From the NCBI RefSeq assembly GCF_004120195.1, contig NZ_SCHN01000021.1, forward strand, positions 26,813-90,812: a stretch of DNA of 64,000 nucleotides, in the 5' to 3' direction. The notes under the pieces were generated by a model. It was not told the origin of the DNA, did no database searches, and saw only the letters and a list, made by a program, of their open reading frames with translations. Shown piece by piece: positions 1 through 9,102 of the stretch (position 1 is the first letter of the stretch; every line of letters begins with the position of its first letter). The DNA comes from Enterovibrio baiacu (lineage in GTDB: Bacteria; Pseudomonadota; Gammaproteobacteria; Enterobacterales; Vibrionaceae). The position numbers were made by a program, and so were the translations under genes.

Positions 1-1
1 C

Positions 2-697
2 TATCGCACCAAAGCTGGGCGCTATTTGTGGGATTGGTCGTTTTTTGGCGGCTCACTCGTGGCGACTTTTTCTCAAGGAATGATACTCGGTGCACTGTTG
101 CAGGGGATCAGTGTCGAGGGAAGGCAATACGCAGGCGGTTGGTTTGATTGGCTCACGCCATTTACCGTGTTTTGCGGTATCGCCGTGACGTTTGGTTATA
201 CCTTGCTGGGCGGGTGCTGGTTGCTGATCAAAACGTCAGGGTCTATTGAACAAAAGCTCTATGCGCGGTGTAAGAAACTGACCTTGGCATTTCTGGGTTC
301 GGTCGGGTTGGTCAGTATTTGGCTCCCGTTTATCTCTCAAGAGATCGCTGCTCGATGGTTTACGTTCCCTAACGCAGCGGTGTTCTTTCTTATCCCCATC
401 ATCTCAGCGTTTGCCGCGTTTAAGTTGTGGCGCTCGCTGCACAGCGAAAAACCACTCAGCGCCTACTGTTGGACCTTGGTCATTTACCTCATGGCATTCG
501 CAGGTTTTGCCATCAGTATCTTCCCGTACATGGTGCCAAGGGCCTTTACGTTATGGGAGGCAGCAGCGCCACAAAATAGCCTCAAGTTCTTGTTTGCTGG
601 CGCGGCGTTTTTGCTGCCCATTATCATGATATATACCGCGTATTCGTACTGGGTGTTCCGTGGAAAAGTGAAAGCAGACGAGGGATACCATGAGTAA
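2..697 (+). CDS. cioB: Cytochrome bd-type (CIO-like) ubiquinol oxidase subunit II, 5' end outside window
   Basis: This is the C-terminal part of a CydB/CioB-family membrane subunit, which pairs with the heme-bearing subunit I in quinol oxidases that reduce oxygen to water without proton pumping. The reading frame is open from base 2, so the gene begins outside the window; the visible 231 codons are about two thirds of a normal subunit II. Several hydrophobic helices are visible, and the end (IFPYMVPRAFTLWEAAAPQNS, then a last helix IIMIYTAYSYWVF) matches the family's conserved C-terminus. The cyanide-insensitive (CIO) assignment rests on the overlapping DUF2474 gene, which typically follows cioB, and on the existence of a separate cydABX operon 2.3 kb away. 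Alternative: simply a second CydB paralogue. Confidence 0.85.
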   Translation, partial: YRTKAGRYLWDWSFFGGSLVATFSQGMILGALLQGISVEGRQYAGGWFDWLTPFTVFCGIAVTFGYTLLGGCWLLIKTSGSIEQKLYARCKKLTLAFLGSVGLVSIWLPFISQEIAARWFTFPNAAVFFLIPIISAFAAFKLWRSLHSEKPLSAYCWTLVIYLMAFAGFAISIFPYMVPRAFTLWEAAAPQNSLKFLFAGAAFLLPIIMIYTAYSYWVFRGKVKADEGYHE

Positions 698-809
698 ACA
701 AACAACCTCATTGCTTTGGTTTATCGGCTTATGGCTGGTGGGGGTCGCCAGTGTTTCTCTGCTGGCTTACTTCATCAAGTGGACAATGCGACTGGTGAAT
801 TTGGCTTGA
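690..809 (+). CDS. DUF2474 family small membrane protein of the CIO oxidase
   Basis: A 39-residue single-helix protein beginning MSKQTTSLLWFIGLWLVGVA. Its ATG lies inside the end of the preceding oxidase gene (8-base overlap), indicating translational coupling. The pattern of a short polar start, an LWFIGLWLVGV core, one transmembrane helix and a basic tail is that of DUF2474 proteins, which are found directly after subunit II of CIO-type bd oxidases. By analogy with CydX in the canonical oxidase it may be a small structural subunit, but that role is inferred. It is shorter than most gene callers accept and easily missed. Confidence 0.8.
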   Translation: MSKQTTSLLWFIGLWLVGVASVSLLAYFIKWTMRLVNLA

Positions 810-846
810 TCGCGCTGGCATTTCTGTTGGCGCTTGGGGATTAAAA

Positions 847-862
847 CTGGATATCTATCCAG
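847..862 (+). promoter_or_regulatory. LexA (SOS) box upstream of ruvAB
   Basis: The sequence CTGGATATCTATCCAG is a perfect CTG-N10-CAG palindrome 50 bases before ruvA. As far as I recall, its core is the same as the LexA site in front of Escherichia coli ruvAB. LexA should repress ruvAB here until DNA damage. Confidence 0.93.
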
Positions 863-911
863 TTGTTTATTATTCTAACGGCAATTAACACCAAAAATAC
901 GAGTCCACACT

Positions 912-1541
912 GTGATTGGTCGATTACGCGGAATCCTGCTTGAAAAACAACCCCCTGAAATCCTTTTAGAAGTAAACGGCATTGGCTATGAAGTCAGTAT
1001 GCCGATGAGTTGCTTCTATGAACTTCCAGACGCAGGGGAAGAAGCCATTGTTTATACCCATTTCGTGGTGCGCGAAGATGCGCAACTGCTCTATGGTTTT
1101 AATACAACGGTTGAACGTGCGTTGTTCCGCGAAGTGATCAAAGCAAACGGTGTTGGGCCTAAATTGGGTCTTGCCATTTTGTCTGGTATGACAGCGACCC
1201 AGTTCGTTGACAGTGTTGAGCGTGAAGACGTCTCGACCTTGGTGAAAATCCCCGGTGTCGGTAAGAAAACGGCTGAGCGCTTGGTGATTGAAATGCGTGA
1301 CCGTTTGAAGAACTGGCATGCCTTTGATTTGCTCACCCCGCATGCGGATGCAGCTGCGCGTCGTGACAGCAGCACAAGCACTGTGGTAGCGGCGTCAACA
1401 AACCCGAAAGATGAAGCCATGAGTGCGTTGATTGCGCTTGGCTACAAGGCTGCTCAAGCCGAGAAAGTCGTGAAGCAAGTCGCTCACGATGGCATGACCA
1501 GCGAAGCCATCATCCGTGACGCACTGCGTTCGATGGTGTAA
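912..1541 (+). CDS. ruvA: Holliday junction branch migration complex subunit RuvA
   Basis: RuvA binds four-way Holliday junctions as a tetramer and loads the RuvB motor for branch migration during recombination and repair. The 209-residue protein starts from GTG with [12 protein letters not shown] and has the N-terminal OB-fold. Next come helix-hairpin-helix segments with the [12 protein letters not shown] and [16 protein letters not shown] motifs near residues 77-90 and 112-128. The C-terminal domain III ([21 protein letters not shown]) is the part that contacts RuvB. It lies 13 bases before ruvB, behind an SOS box. ruvC, expected just upstream in Vibrionaceae, is replaced in this window by the CIO oxidase genes. 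Confidence 0.97.
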   Translation: MIGRLRGILLEKQPPEILLEVNGIGYEVSMPMSCFYELPDAGEEAIVYTHFVVREDAQLLYGFNTTVERALFREVIKANGVGPKLGLAILSGMTATQFVDSVEREDVSTLVKIPGVGKKTAERLVIEMRDRLKNWHAFDLLTPHADAAARRDSSTSTVVAASTNPKDEAMSALIALGYKAAQAEKVVKQVAHDGMTSEAIIRDALRSMV

Positions 1542-1554
1542 TGGAGCCGATGAG

Positions 1555-2562
1555 ATGATTGAAGCCGATCGCCTAATAGGTTCAGTACCGCCAATGAAAG
1601 AAGATGAGATCATTGACCGTGCTATCCGACCTAAGATGTTGGAAGACTACAAAGGTCAGGATCATGTGCGTAGCCAGATGGAGATCTTCATTCATGCAGC
1701 GAGAAAGCGTGAAGAAGCCCTCGACCATTTATTGATTTTTGGCCCGCCAGGTTTGGGTAAAACCACCTTAGCGAACATTGTTGCCAATGAGATGGACGTG
1801 AACATCCGCACCACCTCTGGCCCAGTGCTCGAAAAAGCAGGGGATTTGGCGGCATTGCTGACAAACCTTGAACCTCATGATGTTCTGTTTATTGATGAAA
1901 TTCACCGCCTTAGCCCTGTGGTTGAAGAGGTGCTGTATCCAGCGATGGAAGACTACCAACTGGATATTATGATCGGTGAAGGGCCAGCAGCGCGCTCTAT
2001 CAAGATTGATTTGCCGCCATTTACGCTGGTGGGTGCAACCACCCGCGCGGGCTCGTTAACGTCACCCTTGCGCGATCGCTTTGGTATCACACAGCGTCTT
2101 GAGTATTACAACGTCGCCGACCTGAAAGGCATTGTTCAACGCAGTGCAAACTGTTTGAACTTGGTTGTGGATGAAGAAGGTGCGTATGAGATTGCGAAAC
2201 GCGCCCGAGGAACGCCGCGTATTGCAAACCGCCTTCTGCGCCGTGTCCGTGATTACGCCGAGGTAAAAGCCGATGGCAACATCAACGCCGAAATCGCGTC
2301 GAAAGCGTTGGACATGTTGGACGTTGATAACCGTGGCTTTGACTATATGGATAGAAAGCTACTGAAGTCGATCATTGAAAAATTCGACGGTGGTCCTGTG
2401 GGTTTAGATAACCTTGCAGCCGCGATTGGTGAAGCCAAAGACACCATAGAGGATGTGTTAGAGCCGTACCTGATTCAACAAGGCTACCTGCAGCGTACTC
2501 CGCGAGGGCGTATTGCCAGCCAACGCGCCTATTTGCACTTCGGGTTTGATTTGCCCGAGTAG
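1555..2562 (+). CDS. ruvB: Holliday junction branch migration DNA helicase RuvB
   Basis: RuvB is the hexameric AAA+ motor that drives branch migration of RuvA-bound Holliday junctions. The chosen ATG gives 335 residues ([20 protein letters not shown]), the usual family length; the frame extends upstream only into ruvA. Visible motifs are Walker [10 protein letters not shown] near residue 63, Walker [10 protein letters not shown], sensor 1 VGATTRAG, and an arginine-finger region [15 protein letters not shown]. The C-terminal winged helix ends with [16 protein letters not shown]. It is transcribed with ruvA and followed by a clear intrinsic terminator, so the two genes form a closed SOS operon separate from the cyd operon downstream. 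Confidence 0.98.
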   Translation: MIEADRLIGSVPPMKEDEIIDRAIRPKMLEDYKGQDHVRSQMEIFIHAARKREEALDHLLIFGPPGLGKTTLANIVANEMDVNIRTTSGPVLEKAGDLAALLTNLEPHDVLFIDEIHRLSPVVEEVLYPAMEDYQLDIMIGEGPAARSIKIDLPPFTLVGATTRAGSLTSPLRDRFGITQRLEYYNVADLKGIVQRSANCLNLVVDEEGAYEIAKRARGTPRIANRLLRRVRDYAEVKADGNINAEIASKALDMLDVDNRGFDYMDRKLLKSIIEKFDGGPVGLDNLAAAIGEAKDTIEDVLEPYLIQQGYLQRTPRGRIASQRAYLHFGFDLPE

Positions 2563-2588
2563 GTTGCGCATCTAAAAAGGGTAGCCAG

Positions 2589-2612
2589 AAGCCAGCAATC
2601 GCTGGCTTTTCT
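2589..2612 (+). terminator. Intrinsic terminator after ruvB
   Basis: An 8-bp stem AAGCCAGC / GCTGGCTT with loop AATC, followed by TTCT-rich sequence, 26 bases after the ruvB stop. Confidence 0.85.
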
Positions 2613-2803
2613 GTCTCTGTCGTTTAGCCTTTTCTGCTCTTCCTGCTTTTATCTCGTCAACGACAGGTGTTTCGCAACCTGTAACACGTAAATTTCCCAT
2701 TAACCTCAATTCAACAACTATTCTTGTCTCTATTCGCCTGTTTTTGGGTGTGCATACCATCACCTAGCGTGATCATTTGCCAAAAAAATCACGCCAAAAT
2801 TGA

Positions 2804-2817
2804 TTGATGTCTAACAA
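2804..2817 (+). promoter_or_regulatory. FNR-like site 1 upstream of cydA
   Basis: TTGATGTCTAACAA matches the FNR consensus TTGAT-N4-ATCAA at nine of ten defined positions. It lies about 300 bases before cydA, an oxygen-regulated operon in relatives. Confidence 0.5.
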
Positions 2818-2849
2818 TCGCAAAATTTCGACAGTGACAATTGATTAAT

Positions 2850-2863
2850 TTGACAGCAATCAA
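2850..2863 (+). promoter_or_regulatory. FNR-like site 2 upstream of cydA
   Basis: TTGACAGCAATCAA matches the FNR consensus at nine of ten defined positions and sits 46 bases after the first site. The pairing and the location before cydABX make oxygen control by FNR plausible. ArcA sites may also be present in the AT-rich stretch but could not be assigned. Confidence 0.6.
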
Positions 2864-2949
2864 TGTACACATGCTCCAAATACTTTGAAGCAGTCGCCCA
2901 GAATGTTTAATATTAGACCTAGCTATATTAGGACTTACTTAACAAAATC

Positions 2950-3102
2950 CTAACTAGTTGGGCACAAAAGTGCAACATAAAAAGGGAGGTCTGTTTACAC
3001 AGATCCCGTAAGGAAGCTTAGTTAGGCGCGGCCAGTCAGCCCCGCATGTGTTTAAGCATTTACTTATCGATGCGAAAGTATCGCGCGCCAGCTAGTCTGG
3101 CG
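2950..3102 (+). other. Structured leader region of the cyd operon
   Basis: Between the FNR-like sites and cydA the sequence can form nested pairs. CTAACTA (2950-2956) pairs with TAGTTAG (3019-3025) and encloses a bulged hairpin, GGGA..TCTGT / ACAGATCCC (2984-3007). A third hairpin, CGCCAG / CTGGCG (3086-3102), abuts the Shine-Dalgarno GAGGAAGGAG. No gene is seen here. If transcription starts upstream of 2950, this would be a folded 5' UTR. Confidence 0.45.
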
Positions 3103-3116
3103 AGGAAGGAGTTAAC

Positions 3117-4703
3117 ATGTTAACTGATATTGTGGATCTGTCGCGGTTCCAATTTGCTCTCACCGCGATGTATCACTTCTTATTTGTCCCACTGACTTTA
3201 GGTATGGCATTCCTGCTTGCCATCATGGAGTCGCTCTATGTCATGACTGACAAGCAAATCTACAAGGACATGACAAAGTTCTGGGGTAAGCTTTTCGGTA
3301 TTAACTTCGCGCTAGGCGTTGCAACAGGCCTAACGATGGAGTTCCAGTTTGGTACTAACTGGGCATACTACTCTCACTACGTCGGCGACATCTTTGGTGC
3401 CCCGCTCGCGATTGAAGCCTTAATGGCCTTCTTCCTTGAGTCGACGCTAGTCGGTATGTTCTTCTTCGGCTGGGATCGCCTCTCAAAACGTCAACACCTT
3501 ACCGTAACCTGGTTAACTGCTATCGGCTCAAACTTCTCAGCGCTTTGGATTCTTGTCGCGAATGGCTGGATGCAAAACCCAGTGGGTGCGGAGTTCAACT
3601 TCGAAAGCATGCGAATGGAAATGGTGAGCTTTGCTGAAGTTGTACTTAACCCGGTCGCTCAGGTGAAATTCGTCCATACCGTGGCAGCAGGTTACACCAC
3701 GGGTGCGATGTTCGTTTTGGGTATCAGTGCATACTACCTTCTGAAAGGCCGCGACGTTGCTTTTGCACGCCGTTCTTTCGCGATTGCAGCATCATTTGGT
3801 ATGGCAGGTATTCTGTCTACAATCGTTCTGGGCGATGAATCTGGCTATGAGTTGGGTGATGTTCAGAAAGTGAAATTGGCAGCCATTGAAGCGGAATGGC
3901 ACACAGAACCTGCGCCAGCAGCGTTCACTGTGTTTGGTTTCCCGAATCAAGAAACCATGGAAACCGATTACGCAATCAAGATCCCGTATGTGATGGGTAT
4001 CATCGCAACGCGTTCTTTTGATAAGCAAGTAACGGGTCTTCATGACATCGTTGACGAGCACGAAGTACGTATCCGTAACGGTATGATTGCTTACGGTTTG
4101 CTTGAAAAACTGCGTGCAGGTGAAAGAACACCTGAAAACCTGGCTGCGTTTGATGACGTGAAGAAAGATCTTGGTTTTGGTCTGCTACTGAAAGAGCAAA
4201 CACCAAACGTTGTTGATGCAACGGAAGCGCAAATCAAACAAGCTGCGAAAGACTCTATTCCACAAGTAGCGCCGCTATTCTGGAGCTTCCGCATCATGGT
4301 GGCGTGTGGTTTCGCAATGCTGTTTATCTTCGGTATGGCGTTCTACCAAACCTGTCGTCAGAAAATTGATGAAAAACCATGGCTTCTGAAGCTTGCACTA
4401 TTTGGTATTCCATTGCCTTGGATTGCCTGTGAAGCGGGTTGGTTCGTCGCAGAATATGGCCGTCAGCCGTGGGCTGTGGGTGAAATCCTGCCTGTACACA
4501 TGGCAGCGTCCAATGTTCCTGCGTCAGAAATCATCACCTCGTTGGTTGCAATCGTTCTACTGTACACAGTGTTCTTGATTGCCGAAGTGTACTTGATGGT
4601 TAAATTCGCACGCTTAGGCCCTAGCAGCCTAAAAACAGGCCGTTATCATTTTGAAAAGCTAAAGACACCGGAAACGGATCTTGCGCGTCAAGTTGAAGCA
4701 TAA
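3117..4703 (+). CDS. cydA: Cytochrome bd-I ubiquinol oxidase subunit I
   Basis: CydA carries the quinol site and hemes b558, b595 and d of the high-affinity cytochrome bd oxidase in the inner membrane. The 528-residue protein has the family length and starts at ATG after a strong GAGGAAGGAG ribosome site. N-terminal helices include [21 protein letters not shown], whose histidine is a heme ligand in the family. The long periplasmic Q-loop lies around residues 250-380, and the signature [12 protein letters not shown] lies in the C-terminal third. cydB, cydX and ybgE follow in one operon with RBS-spaced or overlapping starts. FNR-like sites upstream suggest induction at low oxygen. Confidence 0.98.
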   Translation: MLTDIVDLSRFQFALTAMYHFLFVPLTLGMAFLLAIMESLYVMTDKQIYKDMTKFWGKLFGINFALGVATGLTMEFQFGTNWAYYSHYVGDIFGAPLAIEALMAFFLESTLVGMFFFGWDRLSKRQHLTVTWLTAIGSNFSALWILVANGWMQNPVGAEFNFESMRMEMVSFAEVVLNPVAQVKFVHTVAAGYTTGAMFVLGISAYYLLKGRDVAFARRSFAIAASFGMAGILSTIVLGDESGYELGDVQKVKLAAIEAEWHTEPAPAAFTVFGFPNQETMETDYAIKIPYVMGIIATRSFDKQVTGLHDIVDEHEVRIRNGMIAYGLLEKLRAGERTPENLAAFDDVKKDLGFGLLLKEQTPNVVDATEAQIKQAAKDSIPQVAPLFWSFRIMVACGFAMLFIFGMAFYQTCRQKIDEKPWLLKLALFGIPLPWIACEAGWFVAEYGRQPWAVGEILPVHMAASNVPASEIITSLVAIVLLYTVFLIAEVYLMVKFARLGPSSLKTGRYHFEKLKTPETDLARQVEA

Positions 4704-4717
4704 GGAGAGCGTGAGAC

Positions 4718-5854
4718 ATGTTTGAATACGAGATTCTACGTCTGATCTGGTGGGCACTGATTGGTGTTCTGCTGATTGGCTTCGCGATCACCGATGGCTT
4801 TGACATGGGTGTCGGTGCGCTGGTGCCTGTTATTGGTAAAACCGATAACGAGCGCCGCGTGATGATTAACTCGATTGCCCCTCACTGGGATGGTAACCAA
4901 GTATGGTTAATCACCGCAGGTGGTGCGTTGTTCGCCGCATGGCCGTTGGTCTACGCGGTATCATTCTCAGGTTTCTACTTGGCGATGATCCTGACGCTAG
5001 CGGCATTATGGCTGCGTCCAATTGGTTTCGACTACCGTTCGAAAATTGAAGATCCACGCTGGCGTAAAACCTGGGACTGGGGCATTTTCGTTGGTAGCTT
5101 CGTGCCGCCAATCATCTTCGGTGTTGCATTCGGTAACCTGCTTCAGGGCGTACCTTTTGAACTGAACGAATTCCTTATCCCAACGTACCGAGGTTCATTC
5201 TTTGGTCTGCTGAATCCATTTGCGATTCTATGTGGTTTGGTGAGTTTGTTCATGATCGTGACACAAGGTGCGACATACCTTCAGATGAAAACCACCGATG
5301 CGCTGCACGTCCGCGCACGTAATGTGGCGCAGATTTCTGCGATTCTGACGGCAGTATGTTTTGCACTTGCTGGCTTCTGGGCACAAAGCATTGAAGGCTA
5401 TGTGATCACCAGCGAAATCATGACCAATGCAACGTCAAACCCATTAAACAAAGAAGTGATGACCCTCACCGGTGCACTATTCAATAACTACGACGCTTAT
5501 CCGCTACTATGGGCTGCTCCGGCACTTGCTGTGTTCATGCCATTGTTGGTTGCTGTGTGCGCGCGTTTCGAGCGTGACGGTTTTGCTTTCTTGTTCAACA
5601 GCCTTGCGATTGCGGGCGTGATTTTGACAGCAGGTTTCGCCATGTTCCCATTCGTGATGCCTTCTAGCTTGTTCCCAGCTCACAGCTTAACCATGTGGGA
5701 TGCGACATCGAGCGAACTAACGTTGAACATCATGACGGGCGTTGCGTTTGTTATGGTGCCAATCATCCTGTCTTACACCGCGTGGTGTTACTACAAGATG
5801 TTTGGCCGTCTTGATGACAAGTTCATCGAAGAAAACAAAACCTCACTGTACTAA
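4718..5854 (+). CDS. cydB: Cytochrome bd-I ubiquinol oxidase subunit II
   Basis: CydB is the second large membrane subunit of cytochrome bd. The 378-residue length is typical. The start MFEYEILRLIWWALIGVLLIGFAITDGFDMGVG and the HWDGNQVWLITAGGALFAAWP motif are diagnostic, and the end FAMFPFVMPSSLFPAHSLTMWDATSS matches the family. It begins 14 bases after cydA with its own ribosome site (AAGGAGAG) and precedes cydX by 15 bases. It is distinct in sequence from the truncated subunit II at the window start, so this strain has two bd-type oxidases. Confidence 0.98.
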   Translation: MFEYEILRLIWWALIGVLLIGFAITDGFDMGVGALVPVIGKTDNERRVMINSIAPHWDGNQVWLITAGGALFAAWPLVYAVSFSGFYLAMILTLAALWLRPIGFDYRSKIEDPRWRKTWDWGIFVGSFVPPIIFGVAFGNLLQGVPFELNEFLIPTYRGSFFGLLNPFAILCGLVSLFMIVTQGATYLQMKTTDALHVRARNVAQISAILTAVCFALAGFWAQSIEGYVITSEIMTNATSNPLNKEVMTLTGALFNNYDAYPLLWAAPALAVFMPLLVAVCARFERDGFAFLFNSLAIAGVILTAGFAMFPFVMPSSLFPAHSLTMWDATSSELTLNIMTGVAFVMVPIILSYTAWCYYKMFGRLDDKFIEENKTSLY

Positions 5855-5869
5855 GAGAAGGAGTCAACC

Positions 5870-5980
5870 ATGTGGTATTTCGCTTGGATTCTAGGTGTAT
5901 TGCTGGCGTGCTCGTTCGGTATTATCAATGCGCTTTGGTTAGAACACACTGAAGCCATGGATCACGACAGTGAAGAATAA
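5870..5980 (+). CDS. cydX: Cytochrome bd-I oxidase small subunit CydX
   Basis: This is a 36-residue single-helix subunit that stabilises the heme d site of cytochrome bd. The sequence begins MWYFAWILGVLLACSFGIIN and continues with the conserved ALWLE segment and an acidic tail; the YFAW..G pattern is the CydX/YbgT signature. It has a strong ribosome site (GAAGGAG) and follows cydB by 15 bases. Its last 11 bases overlap the start of ybgE. Confidence 0.95.
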   Translation: MWYFAWILGVLLACSFGIINALWLEHTEAMDHDSEE

Positions 5981-6275
5981 GTTCACGACTATGTTGGACG
6001 GTCTGCATGACCGTCTTCATAAGCGTGTTTTGATGATCATGTCATTGGTGCTTGCCCTGACATGTGCGGGATTGGTGATTTGGGATCCGCAGACGTTTGC
6101 GGACAGAATTGGCGGCTTCAGTGTCGCCAATGCCCCAGCACTGATTTGGGCGACATGTACGGGGATCATTCACGGCATGGCGTTCAAACCGCGCTTTTGG
6201 TTTTGGCAATTGGTCTTTTTCCCCCCGTTTGCATGGGCAGTGATGATTTCTATCCTCGCGACTGCATTCATTTAA
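5970..6275 (+). CDS. ybgE: Cyd operon membrane protein YbgE
   Basis: YbgE is a roughly 100-residue inner-membrane protein of unknown molecular role, encoded after cydX in many gammaproteobacteria. The 101-residue product from GTG overlaps the cydX end by 11 bases; an alternative ATG lies 21 bases further in. Three hydrophobic segments are visible (VLMIMSLVLALTCAGLVIW, APALIWATCTGIIHGMAF, FWQLVFFPPFAWAVMISILA), with the family GIIHG motif. A strong terminator follows, closing the cyd operon before ybgC. Confidence 0.93.
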   Translation: MKNKFTTMLDGLHDRLHKRVLMIMSLVLALTCAGLVIWDPQTFADRIGGFSVANAPALIWATCTGIIHGMAFKPRFWFWQLVFFPPFAWAVMISILATAFI

Positions 6276-6302
6276 AGACGCAATGACCGTTCATCTTTGC
6301 AG

Positions 6303-6334
6303 CAGCCTGAGCGCCTTTGGCCTCAGGCTGTTTT
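6303..6334 (+). terminator. Intrinsic terminator of the cyd operon
   Basis: A 9-bp perfect stem CAGCCTGAG / CTCAGGCTG with a 10-base loop is followed by TTTTATTTT, 28 bases after ybgE. Confidence 0.93.
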
Positions 6335-6442
6335 ATTTTGCGCCAATCGTGACCTACTACGTTGCAACGTGCTTTCAATACCTTGAGTAAGTCAGTTATA
6401 GTAATTCGCTAAACCTTATTATGGATTTCAGGTAATTATCGG

Positions 6443-6856
6443 ATGAGCCAACCCCACCCATTCTGCTGGCCGGTTCGTATTTACTACGAAGATACTGATG
6501 TTGGTGGTCTTGTATATCATGCGAACTATATCAAGTACTTCGAACGCGCAAGGACAGAACTTTTACGTAGCATTGGTGTCAATCAACAAGTGCTATTTAA
6601 AGAACACACTGCATTCGTGGTACGTCATATGGATATCGACTTTATCAAGGGCGCAAGGTTCGACGAATTGTTAACGGTCGAAACCACGGTGTCAGAGCTT
6701 CGTCGTGTGACCCTTACTTTCTGTCAGAATTTAGTTAATTCAGAAGGGCAGGTATTGTGTCGGGCCATCGTTAAGGTAGCCTGTGTCGATTCTGAGAAAA
6801 TGAAACCCAAATCCATTCCCCCATCGATTCAATCGGAGATTTTAAGTGAGCGCTGA
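6443..6856 (+). CDS. ybgC: Tol-Pal system-associated acyl-CoA thioesterase
   Basis: YbgC is a hot-dog-fold thioesterase that hydrolyses acyl-CoA thioesters and is encoded at the head of tol-pal operons. The 137-residue protein has the 4-hydroxybenzoyl-CoA thioesterase motif [24 protein letters not shown] near residues 14-37, including the catalytic aspartate of the DTD stretch and the conserved histidine. It ends LSER and overlaps tolQ by 11 bases, so the pair is translationally coupled. The promoter probably lies in the 108-base gap after the cyd terminator. Confidence 0.96.
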   Translation: MSQPHPFCWPVRIYYEDTDVGGLVYHANYIKYFERARTELLRSIGVNQQVLFKEHTAFVVRHMDIDFIKGARFDELLTVETTVSELRRVTLTFCQNLVNSEGQVLCRAIVKVACVDSEKMKPKSIPPSIQSEILSER

Positions 6857-7532
6857 ACTGTCAATTCTTGATCTGTTTTTGCAAGCGAGTCTGCTCGTTA
6901 AAGCAGTGATGTTGGTTCTGCTTGGCATGTCAATCGTGTCTTGGGCGATGATCATCAAACGTTCTCAAGTCCTTTCTCAGGCAACGGCAAAAGCAGAACG
7001 TTTTGAAGACCGTTTTTGGTCTGGAATGGATCTCTCTCAGCTGTTTCAAGAAGTGCAAGCGCGCAAAGATCAGCTGACAGGCAGTGAACAAATTTTCTAC
7101 TCGGGCTTTAAAGAGTTTGCTCGCCTTCACCGCAGTAATGGCAAAGTGCCAGAAGCCGTGATGGAAGGAACAGGCCGTGCCATGCGCGTGTCGCTGTCGA
7201 AAGAAGTTGAATCACTTGAAACCAACCTACCATTCTTAGCCACCGTGGGCTCAATCAGTCCTTACATCGGTCTGTTTGGTACGGTGTGGGGCATCATGCA
7301 CGCGTTTATCGCGCTTGGTGCGGTGAAACAGGCGACATTGGCCATGGTTGCGCCAGGCATCGCGGAAGCGCTAGTGGCAACGGCAATGGGCCTATTTGCT
7401 GCAATCCCAGCGGTAATGGCTTATAACAAGTTAACCTCCAAGGTAGGTAAGCTCGAAAATAACTATGTGAACTTCATGGAAGAGTTTTCTAGCATTTTGC
7501 ACCGTCAGGCATTCGCTGCACCGAAGGAGTAA
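6846..7532 (+). CDS. tolQ: Tol-Pal system protein TolQ
   Basis: TolQ is the ExbB/MotA-like inner-membrane channel that, with TolR, converts proton motive force into movement of TolA during outer-membrane constriction at division. The 228-residue protein starts at GTG inside ybgC ([22 protein letters not shown]). It has one N-terminal helix and two C-terminal helices, including the family signature [23 protein letters not shown] and [20 protein letters not shown]. It is followed after three bases by tolR. Confidence 0.97.
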   Translation: MSAELSILDLFLQASLLVKAVMLVLLGMSIVSWAMIIKRSQVLSQATAKAERFEDRFWSGMDLSQLFQEVQARKDQLTGSEQIFYSGFKEFARLHRSNGKVPEAVMEGTGRAMRVSLSKEVESLETNLPFLATVGSISPYIGLFGTVWGIMHAFIALGAVKQATLAMVAPGIAEALVATAMGLFAAIPAVMAYNKLTSKVGKLENNYVNFMEEFSSILHRQAFAAPKE

Positions 7533-7535
7533 GCC

Positions 7536-7982
7536 ATGCCTTATCAATCTAAACGGCGGAAAATGACTGCCGAGATAAACGTGGTGCCATACATCGATGT
7601 CATGTTGGTGTTGCTTATCATCTTTATGGTAACAGCCCCCTTTGTTACGCAGGGCGTGGATGTTGACCTTCCACAAACATCTACCGCGAAAACGGCGGCA
7701 GACCTTGCAAGTGACGCAGACAGTGGCGCATTTATCATTGTTGAGGTCGACCAAAATGGCGGCCTGGGCTTGAGTGTCAACAATGGTGATATGGAGCGTG
7801 GCTTGTCTTTGCAAGATATGTTGGTGCGCGTAAAAGCGGAACTTGAACTAAACCCTAAATCGCCGGTATTGGTTGGCGGTGATGGTCGAGTGCCTTATTC
7901 AGAGATCATCCTAACATTGGATGCGTTGAACCAAGCGGGTGTGTCCTCGGTAGGACTCATGACTGAACCGCTTGATTCGTAA
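7536..7982 (+). CDS. tolR: Tol-Pal system protein TolR
   Basis: TolR is the ExbD-like partner of TolQ. The 148-residue protein has a short basic cytoplasmic start ([31 protein letters not shown]) whose membrane helix carries the aspartate of the YIDVML motif needed for proton conduction. A periplasmic domain ends with [22 protein letters not shown]. The ribosome site AAGGAG lies before its ATG, just after tolQ. Ordinary member of the operon. Confidence 0.97.
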   Translation: MPYQSKRRKMTAEINVVPYIDVMLVLLIIFMVTAPFVTQGVDVDLPQTSTAKTAADLASDADSGAFIIVEVDQNGGLGLSVNNGDMERGLSLQDMLVRVKAELELNPKSPVLVGGDGRVPYSEIILTLDALNQAGVSSVGLMTEPLDS

Positions 7983-7995
7983 GATGAGTAACTGA

Positions 7996-9090
7996 ATGAA
8001 GAAGAACGAGAACACAAGCTACTCAGGCGCAACGATCATATCCGTGCTTTTGCATGCCGCGTTGTTTGGAGGATTGTTGTGGGGCGCAGATTTCACAAAA
8101 GTATCGCACCAGCCTGCGGGGCAGAGTATTGAAGCGGTCGTTATCGACCCGAGCGTTGTGAACGAACAAGCGCGAAAAATTCGTCAGCAACGTGATGAAG
8201 CTAAACGACAAGAGAGCGATCGCCTTCGTCGCCTGGAACAACAAGCTGATCAACTTGAAAAGCAGCGCGAACAAGAAGAGAAACGTCTTCGCGAGTTGCG
8301 TGCTGAAAAGCTAGCGGCTGAAAAAGAGGCACGAGAAGCAGAAATTGAGCGCAAGCGTATTTCCGAAGCCCGTAAAAAAGAGGCTGAAGAGCAACGCAAA
8401 GCTAAAGAAGCCACACGCATCGCCCAAGAGAAATCTGCGGCAGCAGAAGCTGAACGCCAGCGTAAAGTCGCTGAACAGCGTAAAGCGGAAGAAGCGGCGA
8501 AAAAGGCAGAAGCTGAGCGCGTACGTGCTGAACAGGAACGTAAGAAAGCAGAAGCCGAACGCGAACGCCAGTTAGCTGAGAAAAAACGTGCGGAAGAAGA
8601 AGCTCGCAAGGCAGAAGAAGCGCGTCAACGTAAGCTTGCTGAGCAGAAGAAAGCTGAAGAGGCGGCCCGCAAGGCAGAAGCTGCGCGTGTAGAGGCAGAG
8701 CGTAAAGCGGAAGCAGCACGTAAGAAGCAAGCAGAGCAGGAGGCTGCCCTCAACGAGCTTTTTAGCGGTCTCGAGTCCGAATCGGCAAATCGCGGTTCGG
8801 CTCGAGGGCGATTTATTTCTGATGAAGTTTCTCGCTACGGCGCAATTTACACACAAATGATCAAGCAAAACTTGCTGGTTGATAGCAGTTTCTCTGGCCA
8901 AGAGTGTGTGGTGAAAATGCGCTTGTCGAGCACAGGGCTTTTACTCGATGTAAATGAAGTGGGTGGAAATCGCACTTTATGTCGAGCAACGAAAACGGCC
9001 GTATTGAAAGTATCATCCTTCCCAATGCCGGAAGATAAAGAAGTCGCAGCCGAGCTTCAAAATATTGAACTGACTGTGAAACCAGAGTAA
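7996..9090 (+). CDS. tolA: Tol-Pal system protein TolA
   Basis: TolA links the TolQR motor to TolB and Pal across the periplasm. The 364-residue protein has an N-terminal anchor helix (ATIISVLLHAALFGGLLWGA, residues about 12-31). A long alanine/lysine/glutamate/arginine-rich helical rod covers about residues 60-255 with repeated KAEEAARKAE-type units. A compact C-terminal domain (RGRFISDEVSRYGAIYTQMIKQ to the end) has two cysteines that could form the family disulphide. The rod gives dense purine-rich DNA and long spurious frames on other strands. It follows tolR by 13 bases without a strong ribosome site. Confidence 0.96.
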   Translation: MKKNENTSYSGATIISVLLHAALFGGLLWGADFTKVSHQPAGQSIEAVVIDPSVVNEQARKIRQQRDEAKRQESDRLRRLEQQADQLEKQREQEEKRLRELRAEKLAAEKEAREAEIERKRISEARKKEAEEQRKAKEATRIAQEKSAAAEAERQRKVAEQRKAEEAAKKAEAERVRAEQERKKAEAERERQLAEKKRAEEEARKAEEARQRKLAEQKKAEEAARKAEAARVEAERKAEAARKKQAEQEAALNELFSGLESESANRGSARGRFISDEVSRYGAIYTQMIKQNLLVDSSFSGQECVVKMRLSSTGLLLDVNEVGGNRTLCRATKTAVLKVSSFPMPEDKEVAAELQNIELTVKPE

Positions 9091-9102
9091 GAGGGATTCT
9101 TC

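Noticed and set aside
2572..2763. A 63-codon minus-strand frame between ruvB and cydA
   Set aside because: It overlaps the ruvB terminator, has no ribosome site and no family resemblance.
8250..8740. Long open frames antisense to the tolA rod
   Set aside because: They are a by-product of the repetitive Ala/Lys/Glu/Arg codons of TolA, giving low-complexity Ser/Ala/Leu sequence.
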